This document shows, one piece after another, positions 33,326 to 43,259 of a stretch of 64,000 nt of DNA. The translations under genes and the position numbers were made by a program. Within the stretch, counting starts at the first letter, position 1, and each line of letters starts with the position of its first letter. Where the stretch lies: the NCBI GenBank assembly GCA_024279915.1, contig JAJRRB010000085.1:24686-88685 (forward strand), in the 5' to 3' direction. The notes below the pieces were generated by a model that was given only the letters and a program-made list of their open reading frames with translations, did no database searches and was not told where the DNA came from. Source of the stretch: Deltaproteobacteria bacterium. GTDB lineage: Bacteria > Desulfobacterota > Desulfuromonadia > Desulfuromonadales > BM103.

Positions 33326-34261
33326 TCACTTCATCCAAAAATGCTTCTGCATACTTAACCATATTTTCAATTTATTGGGAAGATATGCCTCACAGAAACC
33401 GAGCCTGAAGCCTAAATACTTGAAGGCTGTACGCAGCAAAGCTGATGGCATTAAAAAAAAGTGTTCTTTCATAAGAAAGGTGAGTTGTGAATGGACAAAC
33501 AGCTTTCCCTCCCCCTCTGCTTGACCAAAACGACTTCGTATCCAAGGTTCACGAGAATGGAAAACCCCCAAGTCGAAATACCTCTGAAACTCTTGCGTTA
33601 TTGTATAGTTGTGAGAATGATAAACTGTTGCATCAGCACAATATTTGATCTGCCATCCCGCTTCAAGAATTTTGGCGGCAACATAAGTGTCTTCACTGAC
33701 AATATTGTTCTCAGGGAAACTGCCGACCTGCTGCAATGCAGAACAACGATATGCGGCAAAAGAGTTGGACATAAAGCAGGTTTTAATTCCAAATTCGGAT
33801 TTGTCAGCCATTCCTTTGATGTGACTCTCAGGTGGATAATTGAAAATGCGTGCATGTGCCTCTATAGGGGTGGCACCTTTCTGCGGTAGTTGACGACCAT
33901 ATGCCGCACCGATAGATTCATCTCGAAAGGCATTTACAAGATTTTCCAGGGATTGCCTATCTGCAAGAAACGCATCTTGCGTTAAATAGACAATCAAATC
34001 AACATTAGAAAGAGCTTTGAATGCAGTCTGACGTGTACCGCCGTGATTGACATTTTTCTGAGGTATAACTGTAACAGAACAGCCAGTTTCTTTAGCGAGC
34101 GTCGCTGTGTGATCAACGGAAGATGAATCAACGACCTTAATAATGTCAGGCTGAACTGATTGGCATTTTAATGCCTGAACCCATTCAGTAAATGAGGGCC
34201 CAGCATTATAAGTTAAAACAACAACACCAAAGCGGTATCCAAGCATACTAAACCATTTCAA
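33326..34261 (-). CDS. family 2 glycosyltransferase, rhamnosyltransferase-like
   Basis: A 311-residue GT-A enzyme. The N-terminus GVVVLTYNAGPSFTEWVQAL, then VDSSSVDHTATLA, the NHGGTRQ motif and IVYLTQDAFLAD (DxD-like metal site) are typical of RfbN-like rhamnosyltransferases. The C-terminal half carries hydrophobic segments. It lies between another family 2 enzyme and the initiating transferase, in an operon that makes dTDP-rhamnose, so it most likely adds rhamnose to the growing repeat unit. Confidence 0.88.
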   Translation of the reverse strand: MKWFSMLGYRFGVVVLTYNAGPSFTEWVQALKCQSVQPDIIKVVDSSSVDHTATLAKETGCSVTVIPQKNVNHGGTRQTAFKALSNVDLIVYLTQDAFLADRQSLENLVNAFRDESIGAAYGRQLPQKGATPIEAHARIFNYPPESHIKGMADKSEFGIKTCFMSNSFAAYRCSALQQVGSFPENNIVSEDTYVAAKILEAGWQIKYCADATVYHSHNYTITQEFQRYFDLGVFHSREPWIRSRFGQAEGEGKLFVHSQLTFLMKEHFFLMPSALLRTAFKYLGFRLGFCEAYLPNKLKIWLSMQKHFWMK

Positions 34262-35221
34262 TCAAACATGGGCAAACATGCCCAAGGTACGCCAAAACCC
34301 CGCCTTAAAGTAGTTGTATTTCAGCAAGTTGTAAAGTCTAAAGATCTTTATTTGCTGAGGAAAATTCGCGTAACACTCAACCATTTGGCATTGACGTGGT
34401 GAGAGTTTATCAGCAAAACGATCGAGAAATGCCTCCGTTTGCATATATGTATTTGATAGTGACTCTTTGGCTCTTTTTTTATCTGCGGCAAGTTTAATTC
34501 TTGACGGGATGTGATGCCAATTTCTGGCACCAACTTCATTATTAACATGCTGCCGGTATAAAATCATAGCCTCGTCAGCGTGTCCAATCTTGCCAAAGGC
34601 AGCAGCCACCAAAGCCAGCCACCAGTCGTGCATGATGGCATTACGAGGTATAGGCAATGCAAGTTCTCGCAGGCTGGCATTGATCATGACTGTGCATCCT
34701 GACACCACATTTTGTGGCAACAGACGATTAAGCGATTCACGTCCTTGCGGGTGGATGTTCTGATATGCCCAGAAAGAATCGGCAATGGAGTTAAGAGAAC
34801 TGTCGACGACTTGCAAATCAGTATGAATAAGGATGGGAGTATCTTTCCCGTACTTTTTTTCATACTCCTGTATTAGCTCATAAGTTTTTTGGATTTTGTC
34901 TGGCAGCCAAACATCGTCCTGGTCGCAAAACATGACATATTCGGCACAAGACCTCGAAAGTAACGCAGAAAAGTTCCCGGAAGGCCCCAAGCGACCCAAA
35001 GTGTCTTGTGGGTTAAAAACTCTTTCTGGATAACTACTTATAAATCCATTGATGATCTTTTTTGTTACGTCATCGGATCCATCATCTCTGATCAAAAGTT
35101 TCCAGTTAGAATAGGTTTGATCAAGCAAAGAGTTGATCTGCTCCTCAAGCTTTTGTGCCCCATTGTAAGAAGCCAAAAGGATTTCAACTAAAGGAATTTC
35201 ATTCACCATGAAAGCAGACAC
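34262..35221 (-). CDS. family 2 glycosyltransferase, RfbG-like
   Basis: A 319-residue GT-A enzyme with VEILLASYNGAQKLEEQINS, LIRDDGSDD and FCDQDDVWLPDKI (metal site), followed by VVSGCTVMINASLRELALP and HDWWLALVAAAFG. This set matches dTDP-rhamnosyl transferases of the RfbF/RfbG group. Its stop abuts the start of the next glycosyltransferase gene. The family is clear and donor specificity inferred from the neighbouring rml genes. Confidence 0.88.
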   Translation of the reverse strand: MSAFMVNEIPLVEILLASYNGAQKLEEQINSLLDQTYSNWKLLIRDDGSDDVTKKIINGFISSYPERVFNPQDTLGRLGPSGNFSALLSRSCAEYVMFCDQDDVWLPDKIQKTYELIQEYEKKYGKDTPILIHTDLQVVDSSLNSIADSFWAYQNIHPQGRESLNRLLPQNVVSGCTVMINASLRELALPIPRNAIMHDWWLALVAAAFGKIGHADEAMILYRQHVNNEVGARNWHHIPSRIKLAADKKRAKESLSNTYMQTEAFLDRFADKLSPRQCQMVECYANFPQQIKIFRLYNLLKYNYFKAGFWRTLGMFAHV

Positions 35222-35307
35222 CCTTTTTCAGAGCAGTCAAAACTGAACTCAAACAGATCACCCTCTCCCATAACTATCTTCAAAGCGCAAAATTAACAAA
35301 GAAAAGT

Positions 35308-35853
35308 TCAAAAGCACTCGGCTTCTGCAAAACCTATAGCAACCGCATCTTTGGGAGACAAAACGGGGGTGATCTCTTCAGGCCAAGCAATCCCCAGATC
35401 GGGATCGTCCCAGCGGATACTACGCTCCTTTTCAGAACAGTAATAATCCGTCGTTTTGTAAAGGAACTCTGCTGTGTCGCTAAGGACTAAAAAACCATGA
35501 GCAAAACCTTCAGGGATCCAGAGCTGCCTCTTATTCTCAGCCGTCAGTTGAACCCCAACCCACTTGCCAAATGTCGGCGAACTTTTCCTGGTATCCACAG
35601 CCACATCAAATACCTCACCGACAACACACCGAACCAGTTTCCCCTGTGATGCAGGAGGAAGTTGATAATGCAAACCCCTCAACACCCCCTTAACTGACCG
35701 AGAGTGATTATCCTGAACAAAATGGGCATCGATACCAGTGGCTTCACGCCAGGCCTGTTCATTGAAGCTCTCGTAAAAAAAGCCACGCTCATCACCGAAC
35801 ACTTTCGGTTCAATGACCAACAAATCAGGGATTTCCGTCTTAATTACATTCAC
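35308..35853 (-). CDS. rmlC: dTDP-4-dehydrorhamnose 3,5-epimerase
   Basis: A 181-residue cupin: LLVIEPKVFGDERGFFYESF at the start, FVQDNHSRSVKGVLRGLHYQ with the catalytic His, KLVRCVVGEVFDVAVDTRK, and WIPEGFAHGFLVLSD with the catalytic region. Third enzyme of dTDP-L-rhamnose synthesis. The stop of rmlA is two bases upstream of this start, so translation is coupled. Confidence 0.96.
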   Translation of the reverse strand: MNVIKTEIPDLLVIEPKVFGDERGFFYESFNEQAWREATGIDAHFVQDNHSRSVKGVLRGLHYQLPPASQGKLVRCVVGEVFDVAVDTRKSSPTFGKWVGVQLTAENKRQLWIPEGFAHGFLVLSDTAEFLYKTTDYYCSEKERSIRWDDPDLGIAWPEEITPVLSPKDAVAIGFAEAECF

Positions 35854-35855
35854 GA

Positions 35856-36737
35856 CTAATAGCCATCCGCCAGCACTCTCTCAAGGTACTCTCTGTAGCT
35901 CGATTTTGGTGTCTCCTGAATTATCAGTGCCAATTGGTCTTTATCAATAAACCCCTTCCTGTAGGCCACCTCTTCCAGACAGGCAATCTTGAGTCCCTGA
36001 CGAGCTTCCAGTGTGCCAATAAAGTGACTGGCCTCCAGCAGACTCATGTGGGTACCGGTATCGAGCCAGGCGATGCCACGCTCAAGCTTTTCGACCATCA
36101 GTTCACCGCGCCGAAGGTATTCGACATTCACATCGGTAATTTCCAACTCACCACGTGCTGATGGCTTCATTTGTTTGGTGATCTCAATAACATTGTTATC
36201 GTATAGGTAGAGTCCTGGAACAGCGTAATGAGACTTCGGTTTGGTTGGCTTTTCTTCGATACCGATAGCTTTACCGTCTTGGTCAAATTCGACGACGCCA
36301 TAACGCTCGGGGTCAGTCACAGGATAACCAAAAACCCGTGCCCCTCCACTAAATTCTCCAAACACCCGACTCAGTTCCATTTTTCCATAGAAGAGGTTGT
36401 CGCCGAGAATCAAACTCACGGGGTCATTGCCGATAAAATCTTCACCAACGAGGAACGCCTGTGCAATCCCATTGGGCTCAGCCTGAACAGCATAAGTGAG
36501 TTTCACTCCAAACCGGCTTCCATTTCCCAGAAGAGCTTCGAAACGAGGGGTATCCTGAGGGGTTGAGATAATCAATATTTCGTTAACCCCGGCCCTCATG
36601 AGGGTCGAAATAGGATAGTAGATCATCGGTTTGTCATAAATGGGCTGCAGTTGCTTGCTAGCCACCAGTGTTAGTGGGTAAAGCCGTGTACCAGCACCAC
36701 CGGCAAGGACAATCCCTTTTTTAATACCAGCCATCAA
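35856..36737 (-). CDS. rmlA: glucose-1-phosphate thymidylyltransferase
   Basis: A 293-residue nucleotidyltransferase with [45 protein letters not shown] and [20 protein letters not shown]. It makes dTDP-glucose, the first step of dTDP-rhamnose. Tandem ATG codons leave the start uncertain by one residue. It lies between rmlD and rmlC. Confidence 0.97.
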   Translation of the reverse strand: MMAGIKKGIVLAGGAGTRLYPLTLVASKQLQPIYDKPMIYYPISTLMRAGVNEILIISTPQDTPRFEALLGNGSRFGVKLTYAVQAEPNGIAQAFLVGEDFIGNDPVSLILGDNLFYGKMELSRVFGEFSGGARVFGYPVTDPERYGVVEFDQDGKAIGIEEKPTKPKSHYAVPGLYLYDNNVIEITKQMKPSARGELEITDVNVEYLRRGELMVEKLERGIAWLDTGTHMSLLEASHFIGTLEARQGLKIACLEEVAYRKGFIDKDQLALIIQETPKSSYREYLERVLADGY

Positions 36738-36785
36738 AACTTCTCCTTAAAGATCAATCAGTAAGCAAACGTACCGAAGACCGTA

Positions 36786-37700
36786 TCATCGTTCTGTAAA
36801 ATAGTTTACAAGACCCTCTTTCCAATTGGGTACTAATTTCCCGGTCACCTGAGAGTACTTCTTTTTAGAAAAGACTGAATACTTCGGCCGTCTCGCTGGC
36901 AACGGATAGTCTTCAGTATTAATCGGGTTAATCTTTTCTATCTTTAACGTCTCGCCATTTTTCTCGGCAAGAGATACAATCTCTTTTGCAAATTCGTACC
37001 AACTACACTGCCCTTCATTGGAAAAATGGTAAACACCGAAGGGGGTGGGGACTGGGGGCTGGGGGCTGGTCGAAGTTTCCAGAATATTAAAAATGGCATT
37101 AGCCAGATCGCCCGTGTAGGTTGGTGAGCCAATCTGGTCGGCAACAATTCCCAGCTCCGTCCGATCTTTAGAGAGTCGAATTATAGTTTCTACAAAGTTA
37201 TTCCCACCAGGACCATAAAGCCAGCTTGTCCTTACAATAAAATATTTCTGCAGTCCACTGGCCAGGACAGCTTGTTCACCTGATAGCTTCGAGTGTCCGT
37301 AAACCGACTGGGGGTTCGTCTGGTCATCTTCAAGATACGGAGTACTCTTTTCACCGTCAAAAACATAATCTGTGGAAATGTGGACCAATACAGCGTCTAC
37401 ACTTTTAGCAGCCTCTGCCAGATAACCGACGGCGACACCATTTACCTGGTCAGCCAGAGTTTGCTCTGTCTCACAACCATCAACATTGGTAAAAGCCGCA
37501 CAGTTAACAATGATTCCAGGTCTTAGATCATCGACATAAGCAAGAACCTGGGCCTTGTCAGTCAAGTCGAAATCAGGCAGGTCCACCGCAGTGATTTTAT
37601 AGTCTGGAGGTGCAACAGCAGCTATTTTCCCGGCAAGCATCCCATTACCGCCGACCAGAAGTAGCTTTTTCCCCTGTGCAGTCATGCTAGCGCTCATCAT
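36786..37700 (-). CDS. rmlD: dTDP-4-dehydrorhamnose reductase, with repeat-derived loop
   Basis: A 304-residue SDR enzyme: LLVGGNGMLAGKI binds NADPH, VHISTDYVFDG and YGHSKLSGEQAVL contain the catalytic Thr-Tyr-Lys, then TSWLYGPGGNNF. It completes dTDP-L-rhamnose. Between ILE and YHFSNEG the protein has TSTSPQPPVPTPFGV, encoded by a GGGGGCT tandem repeat that also occurs in rmlB and after purM; relatives have a short loop here. The 5' end overlaps the rmlB stop. Starts at 37700, 37697 or 37685 are all possible. Confidence 0.94.
   Translation of the reverse strand: MMSASMTAQGKKLLLVGGNGMLAGKIAAVAPPDYKITAVDLPDFDLTDKAQVLAYVDDLRPGIIVNCAAFTNVDGCETEQTLADQVNGVAVGYLAEAAKSVDAVLVHISTDYVFDGEKSTPYLEDDQTNPQSVYGHSKLSGEQAVLASGLQKYFIVRTSWLYGPGGNNFVETIIRLSKDRTELGIVADQIGSPTYTGDLANAIFNILETSTSPQPPVPTPFGVYHFSNEGQCSWYEFAKEIVSLAEKNGETLKIEKINPINTEDYPLPARRPKYSVFSKKKYSQVTGKLVPNWKEGLVNYFTER
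37041..37070. repeat. GGGGGCT tandem repeat inside rmlD
   Basis: Period-7 repeat GGGGACT/GGGGGCT on the plus strand, in frame with rmlD where it encodes a Pro/Ser-rich loop. It matches the repeats at 23871-23913 and 38371-38404. Confidence 0.85.
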
Positions 37701-38757
37701 ACATCCTGGCGTAATAGTCTTGATAAGAACCGTCGAGGACGCCGTTCATCCATTCTTCATTTTCAAGATACCAGTCAACTGTCGTACGAATACCGTCAGC
37801 AAACGTCACTGAGGGCTCCCAACCAAGTTCATTCTTGATTTTCGATGCATCGATAGCGTAACGACGGTCATGGCCGGCCCTGTCTTTAACGAACTTGATC
37901 AAAGAACGACGCGGCTGGTCATTGGCGAGTGGGGCAACTTTTTCATCCAGGATGTCACAGATGGTCTGAACCACCTCGATGTTCTGCTTCTCGCTGTTGC
38001 CACCTACGTTGTAAGTTTCCCCGACCCTGCCCTGCTGCAACACCTTGAGAATCGCCGTGCAGTGATCGACAACATACAGCCAATCTCGGACGTTTTTGCC
38101 ATCACCATAAACCGGCAGATCTTTACCATTCCGGGCGTTGTTGATAATCAGGGGAATCAGTTTTTCCGGAAAGTGATAAGGCCCATAGTTATTCGAACAA
38201 TTAGTCATCAAAATCGGCAAGCCATAGGTGTGATAATAAGCGTTCACCAAGTGGTCGGATGAAGCTTTGCTTACCGAATAAGGAGAACGTGGGTCGTAGG
38301 ACGTTGTTTCAGTAAACAAACCCGTGTCACCAAGAGAACCGTAGACTTCATCGGTCGATACATGTAAGAAGCGGGGACTGGGGCTTGGGGGCTGGGGGCT
38401 GGTTATCCAGAACTTACGGGCGGTTTCGAGCAGAGCGAAGGTTCCCAAAATATTGGTCTGAATGAACTCTGCCGGGCCTTCGATGCTGCGATCAACGTGT
38501 GACTCGGCGGCAAAGTGGACGACTGTGTCGATCTTTTCCTCAGCAAAGAGTCTTTCCAGCAACACCTGGTCACAGATGTCGCCATTGACGAATCTGTAGT
38601 GAGGATTATTTTCGACATCTTTGAGGTTCGCCGGATTGCCAGCGTAGGTGAGTTTATCAAGATTAAAGATGCGCGCTTCAGGAAGTGTCTCAAGAACAAG
38701 CCGGACGAAATTTGAGCCGATGAATCCACATCCGCCCGTAACAAGGACATTCTGCAT
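37687..38757 (-). CDS. rmlB: dTDP-glucose 4,6-dehydratase, with repeat-derived loop
   Basis: A 356-residue SDR: NVLVTGGCGFIGSNFVR binds NAD, HVSTDEVYGSLGDTG carries the catalytic Thr-Asp-Glu, and YSVSKASSDHLVNAYYHTYG the Tyr-Lys pair. Second enzyme of dTDP-rhamnose synthesis. The loop after ARKFW reads ITSPQPPSPSPRF and is encoded by the same GGGGGCT repeat seen in rmlD; E. coli RmlB has an unrelated loop of about the same length there. AGGAGA precedes the ATG. First gene of rmlBDAC. Confidence 0.96.
   Translation of the reverse strand: MQNVLVTGGCGFIGSNFVRLVLETLPEARIFNLDKLTYAGNPANLKDVENNPHYRFVNGDICDQVLLERLFAEEKIDTVVHFAAESHVDRSIEGPAEFIQTNILGTFALLETARKFWITSPQPPSPSPRFLHVSTDEVYGSLGDTGLFTETTSYDPRSPYSVSKASSDHLVNAYYHTYGLPILMTNCSNNYGPYHFPEKLIPLIINNARNGKDLPVYGDGKNVRDWLYVVDHCTAILKVLQQGRVGETYNVGGNSEKQNIEVVQTICDILDEKVAPLANDQPRRSLIKFVKDRAGHDRRYAIDASKIKNELGWEPSVTFADGIRTTVDWYLENEEWMNGVLDGSYQDYYARMYDER
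38371..38404. repeat. GGGGGCT tandem repeat inside rmlB
   Basis: GGGGACTGGGGCTTGGGGGC followed by TGGGGGCTGG in frame with rmlB, coding for the Pro/Ser loop SPQPPSPSP on the minus strand. Confidence 0.85.
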
Positions 38758-38780
38758 TTGCTTCTCCTACGAACTAAACA

Positions 38781-38811
38781 CAAAAAGCCCCGGTCGACAA
38801 AGATCGGAGCT
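38781..38811 (-). terminator. probable intrinsic terminator between gmhB and rmlB
   Basis: On the minus strand AGCTCCGATC pairs with GACCGGGGCT (two G-U pairs) and is followed by TTTTTG. It sits 47 bp past the gmhB stop and 24 bp before the rmlB start, so it separates the sulfate/heptose genes from the rhamnose operon or acts as a partial attenuator. Confidence 0.7.
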
Positions 38812-38858
38812 GTAGCGAATAAACCATAATTCCCCCGAAACAACACGATTATGTATCA

Positions 38859-39512
38859 TTATTCTGAACTAATCGTCAACAAGGCATCATCATTATTTTT
38901 ACTTGACTGGTCGAGAATTAACATTGAGGCACGATTAAGATCCAGGCACTTTTCCACAGAAGTGATCTCTGGTTCTGAGGCAACTGAGTCTCCATAACCT
39001 GTCAACACAAGAACAGGCGTACAACCCGCACGTTGTCCAGCCTCGATATCGGCCAGTTTGTCACCAACCATGTAGGAATTACCCAGATCGATATTATACT
39101 CATCAGCCGCCTGCAGCAGCATCCCTGGGCCACCTTTGCGACAGTCACAGACGATCTTGTAATCACCGCCCCCCTTTTCTGGATGATGGGGGCAGAAGTA
39201 GAAGGCGTCAATCGAGGTACCATGACCAGACAGTTCTTCCTGAATATGACGATGCAACACCTCGACTGCCTGCTCGTCAAAATAGCCACGGCCAATTCCA
39301 GACTGATTACTGACAACAATCACGAGGAATCCGGCGTCCTTCAGACTTTTTATTGCCTCCGGAGCACCGGGGATAAACTCAAAGTCTTCGACTTTGTATA
39401 AATACTCTTTTTCAACATTGATGGTACCGTCACGATCGAGAAAAACTGCACGATGTGTTGTTTCCACGGTTATTGGGGATGCAGGAGGGAAAGAAGTGTT
39501 CGATTCAGCCAA
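38859..39512 (-). CDS. gmhB: D-glycero-D-manno-heptose 1,7-bisphosphate phosphatase
   Basis: A 217-residue HAD phosphatase: AVFLDRDGTINVEKEYLYKV (catalytic Asp pair), VVSNQSGIGRGYF, the zinc loop YFCPHHPEKGGGDYKIVCDC with its Cys/His ligands, and MVGDKLADIEAGQRAG. It removes the 7-phosphate in ADP-heptose synthesis, cooperating with gmhA and hldE elsewhere in the window. The C-terminal ~35 residues exceed the usual length. It directly follows cysQ. Confidence 0.93.
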   Translation of the reverse strand: MAESNTSFPPASPITVETTHRAVFLDRDGTINVEKEYLYKVEDFEFIPGAPEAIKSLKDAGFLVIVVSNQSGIGRGYFDEQAVEVLHRHIQEELSGHGTSIDAFYFCPHHPEKGGGDYKIVCDCRKGGPGMLLQAADEYNIDLGNSYMVGDKLADIEAGQRAGCTPVLVLTGYGDSVASEPEITSVEKCLDLNRASMLILDQSSKNNDDALLTISSE

Positions 39513-39517
39513 AACTA

Positions 39518-40285
39518 TTATCTCCTTCCCGACACTATGAAATACGGATTGAGCAAGTTTTGCTTGTTATAGGCAAGAGAGTCTCCATTGGGCTGTTCAA
39601 CAGTTCCACCCGCAGCCTCAACCACGGCATGGCCTGCAGCGGTGTCCCACTCCATGGTCGGCCCCAAACGCGGATAAAGGTCTGCCAGTCCTTCTGCGAT
39701 AACGCACAGCTTTAAAGAGCTGCCCACCGGCATAGCTTCGGCGACTTTGATGTTTTTCAGGTAAGCTTCGAGATCTGGGGATGGGTGTGAACGACTCATG
39801 ACTACGGTCAGGCCTGCCGAATGATCGGCATCACGAACCTGGACCCGGACAGGCTCTCCGTCAGCTATCGACAGCCAGGAGCCAGCTTCTGCAGACCCGC
39901 GATACATTTTCTCCAGTACCGGTACGTAGACAACACCGGCGACCGGGCGGCCGTCTTCAATCAGAGCGATATTGACGGTAAATTCACCATTGCGCTTGAT
40001 GAACTCCTTGGTGCCATCCAAGGGATCGACACACCAGAATTGTGACCAGTTTTTACGCTCTTCATAGGAGATATCAACACCCTCTTCGGAGAGGATGGGG
40101 ATTTCTGGAAAATGCTTCTGCAACCCGGCAATGATCACTTCGTGCGAAGCTTTATCAGCGGCAGTGAGAGGCGACTTGTCGTCTTTATATTCAACCGCGT
40201 GATTGCCATCGTAAATAGAGAGGATGGCCTGGCCAGCAGCCTTGGCGATTTCACAAACAACTTCAATATCAATATTCACAATCAA
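39518..40285 (-). CDS. cysQ: 3'(2'),5'-bisphosphate nucleotidase
   Basis: A 255-residue inositol-monophosphatase-fold enzyme with DKSPLTAADKASHEVI, LSEEGVDISYEER, the metal motif WCVDPLDGTKEFIKRNGEFT and MEWDTAAGHAVVEAAGG. CysQ removes PAP, the by-product of PAPS-dependent sulfotransferases or PAPS reductase. It is grouped with cysD, cysNC and a CysC-like gene inside a surface-glycan cluster, which points to sulfation of a glycan rather than cysteine synthesis. Confidence 0.95.
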   Translation of the reverse strand: MIVNIDIEVVCEIAKAAGQAILSIYDGNHAVEYKDDKSPLTAADKASHEVIIAGLQKHFPEIPILSEEGVDISYEERKNWSQFWCVDPLDGTKEFIKRNGEFTVNIALIEDGRPVAGVVYVPVLEKMYRGSAEAGSWLSIADGEPVRVQVRDADHSAGLTVVMSRSHPSPDLEAYLKNIKVAEAMPVGSSLKLCVIAEGLADLYPRLGPTMEWDTAAGHAVVEAAGGTVEQPNGDSLAYNKQNLLNPYFIVSGRR

Positions 40286-40429
40286 AACCTCTGAACTAAC
40301 GCAGATAAAGTCTAATTCACACAGGTGAGGTCTAAAATATAAGGAACGAGGAAAACCTTAACAGCCGAGGACCCATCCCATAATTTAACCGTGTGCATCA
40401 GGTGATACCTGCGTTAAATAACGGTTCGG

Positions 40430-42313
40430 TTAAAGTATTTTCGCTACAATTTCCTCCGAAATCTCTTCAGCTGACTTTGTTCCAGCTTCAACCATAATTT
40501 CCGGATTCTCGGGCGGTTCGTAATCTGAATCAATCCCGGTGAAGTTGGGTAATTCCCCTGCCCTGGCTTTTTTGTACAAACCTTTCGGATCTCGCTGTTC
40601 GCAGATTTCTAGTGGAGTGTTGACAAAAATCTCGACAAATTCACCCTCTTCAAGCAGTTCACGTGCCAGATTCCGCTCACTCTTGAAAGGCGAAATAAAC
40701 GAGGTCAGCACAATCATGCCTGCATCGACGAACAGTTTGGCGGTTTCAGCGATACGACGAATATTTTCGACCCGGTCTACATCGGTAAAACCAAGATCAC
40801 GGTTGAGACCATGTCGGACATTGTCGCCATCGAGGAGGTAGGTACGCTTACCGAGACTGTGCAACTTCTTTTCGACCAGGTTGGCGATGGTCGATTTGCC
40901 AGCACCTGATAAACCGGTAAACCAGAGCACCATCGGAGCCTGGTCGTTTAATTCGGCGCGGCTTTGCTTGTTGATATCAATCGACTGCCAATGGATATTG
41001 GTGGCACGGCGAAGAGGGAAATCGATCATCCCGGCACCGACGGTGGCATTGGTGAAACGGTCAATCAGGATAAAGTTGCCAGTATTGCGGTTTTCCTGAT
41101 AGGGATCGAAGGAGATCGGTTTGGTCAGACTGATGTTGCAGATACCCACCTCATTCAACTCCAGGGTCTTGCCAGGTTCGCGTTGTAAAGTGTTGACATT
41201 GATCTTGTGCTTAAGAGCAGTGACAGTGGCTGGTGCAGTCGCGGAGCCAGCCTTGAGCAGGTAACTGCGCCCTGGCAAGCACTCTTCTTCGTGCATCCAG
41301 ACCACGTGGGCTTCGAACTGATCAGCATATGAAGGACGCTGCTCGGTGCAACAGAGCATATCGCCACGGCTGATATCGATCTCGTCCTCAAGGGTGATGG
41401 TCACTGACTGTCCGGCAACCGCTTCGGACAAATCGCCATCCATAGTGACGATCCTGGCCACCGTGCTGACCTGTCCGGACGAAGGGACGACCCCTGCATC
41501 CCCGGGATGCACGACGCCTGAGGCAATCGTACCGGAGAAACCACGGAAATCGAGATTCGGGCGGTTGACCCATTGCACACGCATACGAAGCGGTTTATTC
41601 AGAGCGTTATTGGTAATTTCGACATGCTCCAGATGATGCATCAAAGTTGGCCCCTGGTACCAGGGTGTACGCTCACTTTCCTCGATGATGTTATCGCCCT
41701 TGAGCGCCGATATTGGGATACAAAAGATCTCTTCGAAACCGAGATCCTTGGCAAAGGTTTTGTATCCCTCGACAATAGCGTGATAGCGATCCTCTGAGTA
41801 GTCAACCAGATCCATCTTGTTGATAGCCAGCACCACCTTGCGGATTCCGACCAGCGAGGTTAAAAAACTGTGCCGCCGGGTCTGGATGAGAACACCTTTG
41901 CGCGCATCGATCAGGATAATAGCAACCTCGGCGGTCGAAGCACCCGTAACCATATTGCGGGTGTATTGCTCGTGGCCAGGGGTATCAGCAACGATAAATT
42001 TGCGCTTGTCCGTCGAGAAGAAACGGTAAGCAACATCAATAGTGATGCCCTGCTCGCGTTCTGCCTGCAGGCCATCGAGCAACAAGGCATAATCGATCTC
42101 GTCCCCCTGGGTGCCAACTTTCTTGCTGTCGACCTCAAGAGCAGCCAACTGGTCTTCAAACACCAGCTTGGAATCCCAAAGCAGTCGGCCGATAAGAGTG
42201 CTCTTGCCATCATCAACACTGCCGCAAGTTATGAAACGCAGCATCGATTTTTCTTCCTGGGCTTTTAGATATGCCGCAATGTCTTCCGCGATTAAATCAG
42301 ATTGGTGTGCCAT
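40430..42313 (-). CDS. cysNC: bifunctional sulfate adenylyltransferase large subunit/APS kinase
   Basis: A 627-residue fusion. The N-terminal GTPase (CysN) has [31 protein letters not shown] and NKMDLVDYS, followed by elongation-factor-like barrels. From about residue 455 the APS kinase domain has [15 protein letters not shown], the [16 protein letters not shown] motif and [20 protein letters not shown]. Together with CysD it makes APS, then PAPS. The stop of cysD overlaps this start. NodQ-type proteins have the same layout and supply PAPS for Nod-factor sulfation. Confidence 0.96.
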   Translation of the reverse strand: MAHQSDLIAEDIAAYLKAQEEKSMLRFITCGSVDDGKSTLIGRLLWDSKLVFEDQLAALEVDSKKVGTQGDEIDYALLLDGLQAEREQGITIDVAYRFFSTDKRKFIVADTPGHEQYTRNMVTGASTAEVAIILIDARKGVLIQTRRHSFLTSLVGIRKVVLAINKMDLVDYSEDRYHAIVEGYKTFAKDLGFEEIFCIPISALKGDNIIEESERTPWYQGPTLMHHLEHVEITNNALNKPLRMRVQWVNRPNLDFRGFSGTIASGVVHPGDAGVVPSSGQVSTVARIVTMDGDLSEAVAGQSVTITLEDEIDISRGDMLCCTEQRPSYADQFEAHVVWMHEEECLPGRSYLLKAGSATAPATVTALKHKINVNTLQREPGKTLELNEVGICNISLTKPISFDPYQENRNTGNFILIDRFTNATVGAGMIDFPLRRATNIHWQSIDINKQSRAELNDQAPMVLWFTGLSGAGKSTIANLVEKKLHSLGKRTYLLDGDNVRHGLNRDLGFTDVDRVENIRRIAETAKLFVDAGMIVLTSFISPFKSERNLARELLEEGEFVEIFVNTPLEICEQRDPKGLYKKARAGELPNFTGIDSDYEPPENPEIMVEAGTKSAEEISEEIVAKIL

Positions 42314-43218
42314 TAGAAATAACCTTCCTGTTTTTTCTTTTCCATCGAACCAGCTGAATCATGATCAATTAACCGCCCCTGCCGCTCCGAGGTCCGGGTC
42401 AACAGCATTTCCTGAATGATCTCGGGCAAGGTAGCAGCGGTCGACTCTACGGCACCGGTCAACGGGTAACAACCGAGGGTGCGAAAGCGGACGGATTTCA
42501 TCTGTATCTGTTCACCTGCTTTGAGTTGCATCCGATCATCGTCGACCATGATCAACATGCCATCGCGCTCCACAACGGGTCTGATCTTGGAGTAATAGAG
42601 GGGAACAATGGGAATTTCTTCGAGGTAGATGTATTGCCAGATATCAAGTTCGGTCCAGTTGGAGATAGGAAAAGAGCGAATACTTTCGCCTGGCTTGACC
42701 CTGGCGTTATAGAGGTTCCAGAGTTCAGGACGTTGGTTTTTTGGATCCCAGCGGTGGTTTTCACTGCGGAAGGAGAATATCCGTTCTTTTGCGCGCGACT
42801 TCTCTTCATCGCGCCGAGCGCCACCGAAAGCCGCGTCGAACTTATACTTATTGAGGCCTTGCTTGAGCCCCTCGGTTTTCATGATGTCGGTATAAAGCGC
42901 ACTGCCATGGGTAAAGGGATTGACTCCCTGTTTGACACCTTCTTCATTCGTGTAGACCAGCAGCTCAAAATCGTACTCTTGTCGCATCTTTTCGCGAAAT
43001 TCGATCATCTCGCGAAATTTCCAGGTTGTATCGACATGCATCAGAGGAAAAGGAATTTTCGACGGGTAGAAAGCTTTCTTAGCCAAATGGAGCATAACCG
43101 CAGAATCTTTACCGACAGAATAGAGCATAACCGGATTCTCGAATTCGGCGGCTACTTCACGCATGATATGGATACTTTCCGCTTCGAGTTGGCGCAGATG
43201 GGTCATTTCGATTTTCAT
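42313..43218 (-). CDS. cysD: sulfate adenylyltransferase small subunit
   Basis: A 301-residue PP-loop enzyme: [20 protein letters not shown] (SGKDS-like ATP loop with VGKDS), [40 protein letters not shown] and [18 protein letters not shown]. It adenylylates sulfate using the energy of CysN GTP hydrolysis. It lies between the CysC-like gene and cysNC in one transcription unit. Confidence 0.97.
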   Translation of the reverse strand: MKIEMTHLRQLEAESIHIMREVAAEFENPVMLYSVGKDSAVMLHLAKKAFYPSKIPFPLMHVDTTWKFREMIEFREKMRQEYDFELLVYTNEEGVKQGVNPFTHGSALYTDIMKTEGLKQGLNKYKFDAAFGGARRDEEKSRAKERIFSFRSENHRWDPKNQRPELWNLYNARVKPGESIRSFPISNWTELDIWQYIYLEEIPIVPLYYSKIRPVVERDGMLIMVDDDRMQLKAGEQIQMKSVRFRTLGCYPLTGAVESTAATLPEIIQEMLLTRTSERQGRLIDHDSAGSMEKKKQEGYF

Positions 43219-43259
43219 CTTAATACCGTAATAAGTTCATTGTGAATGGTTAACAGATA

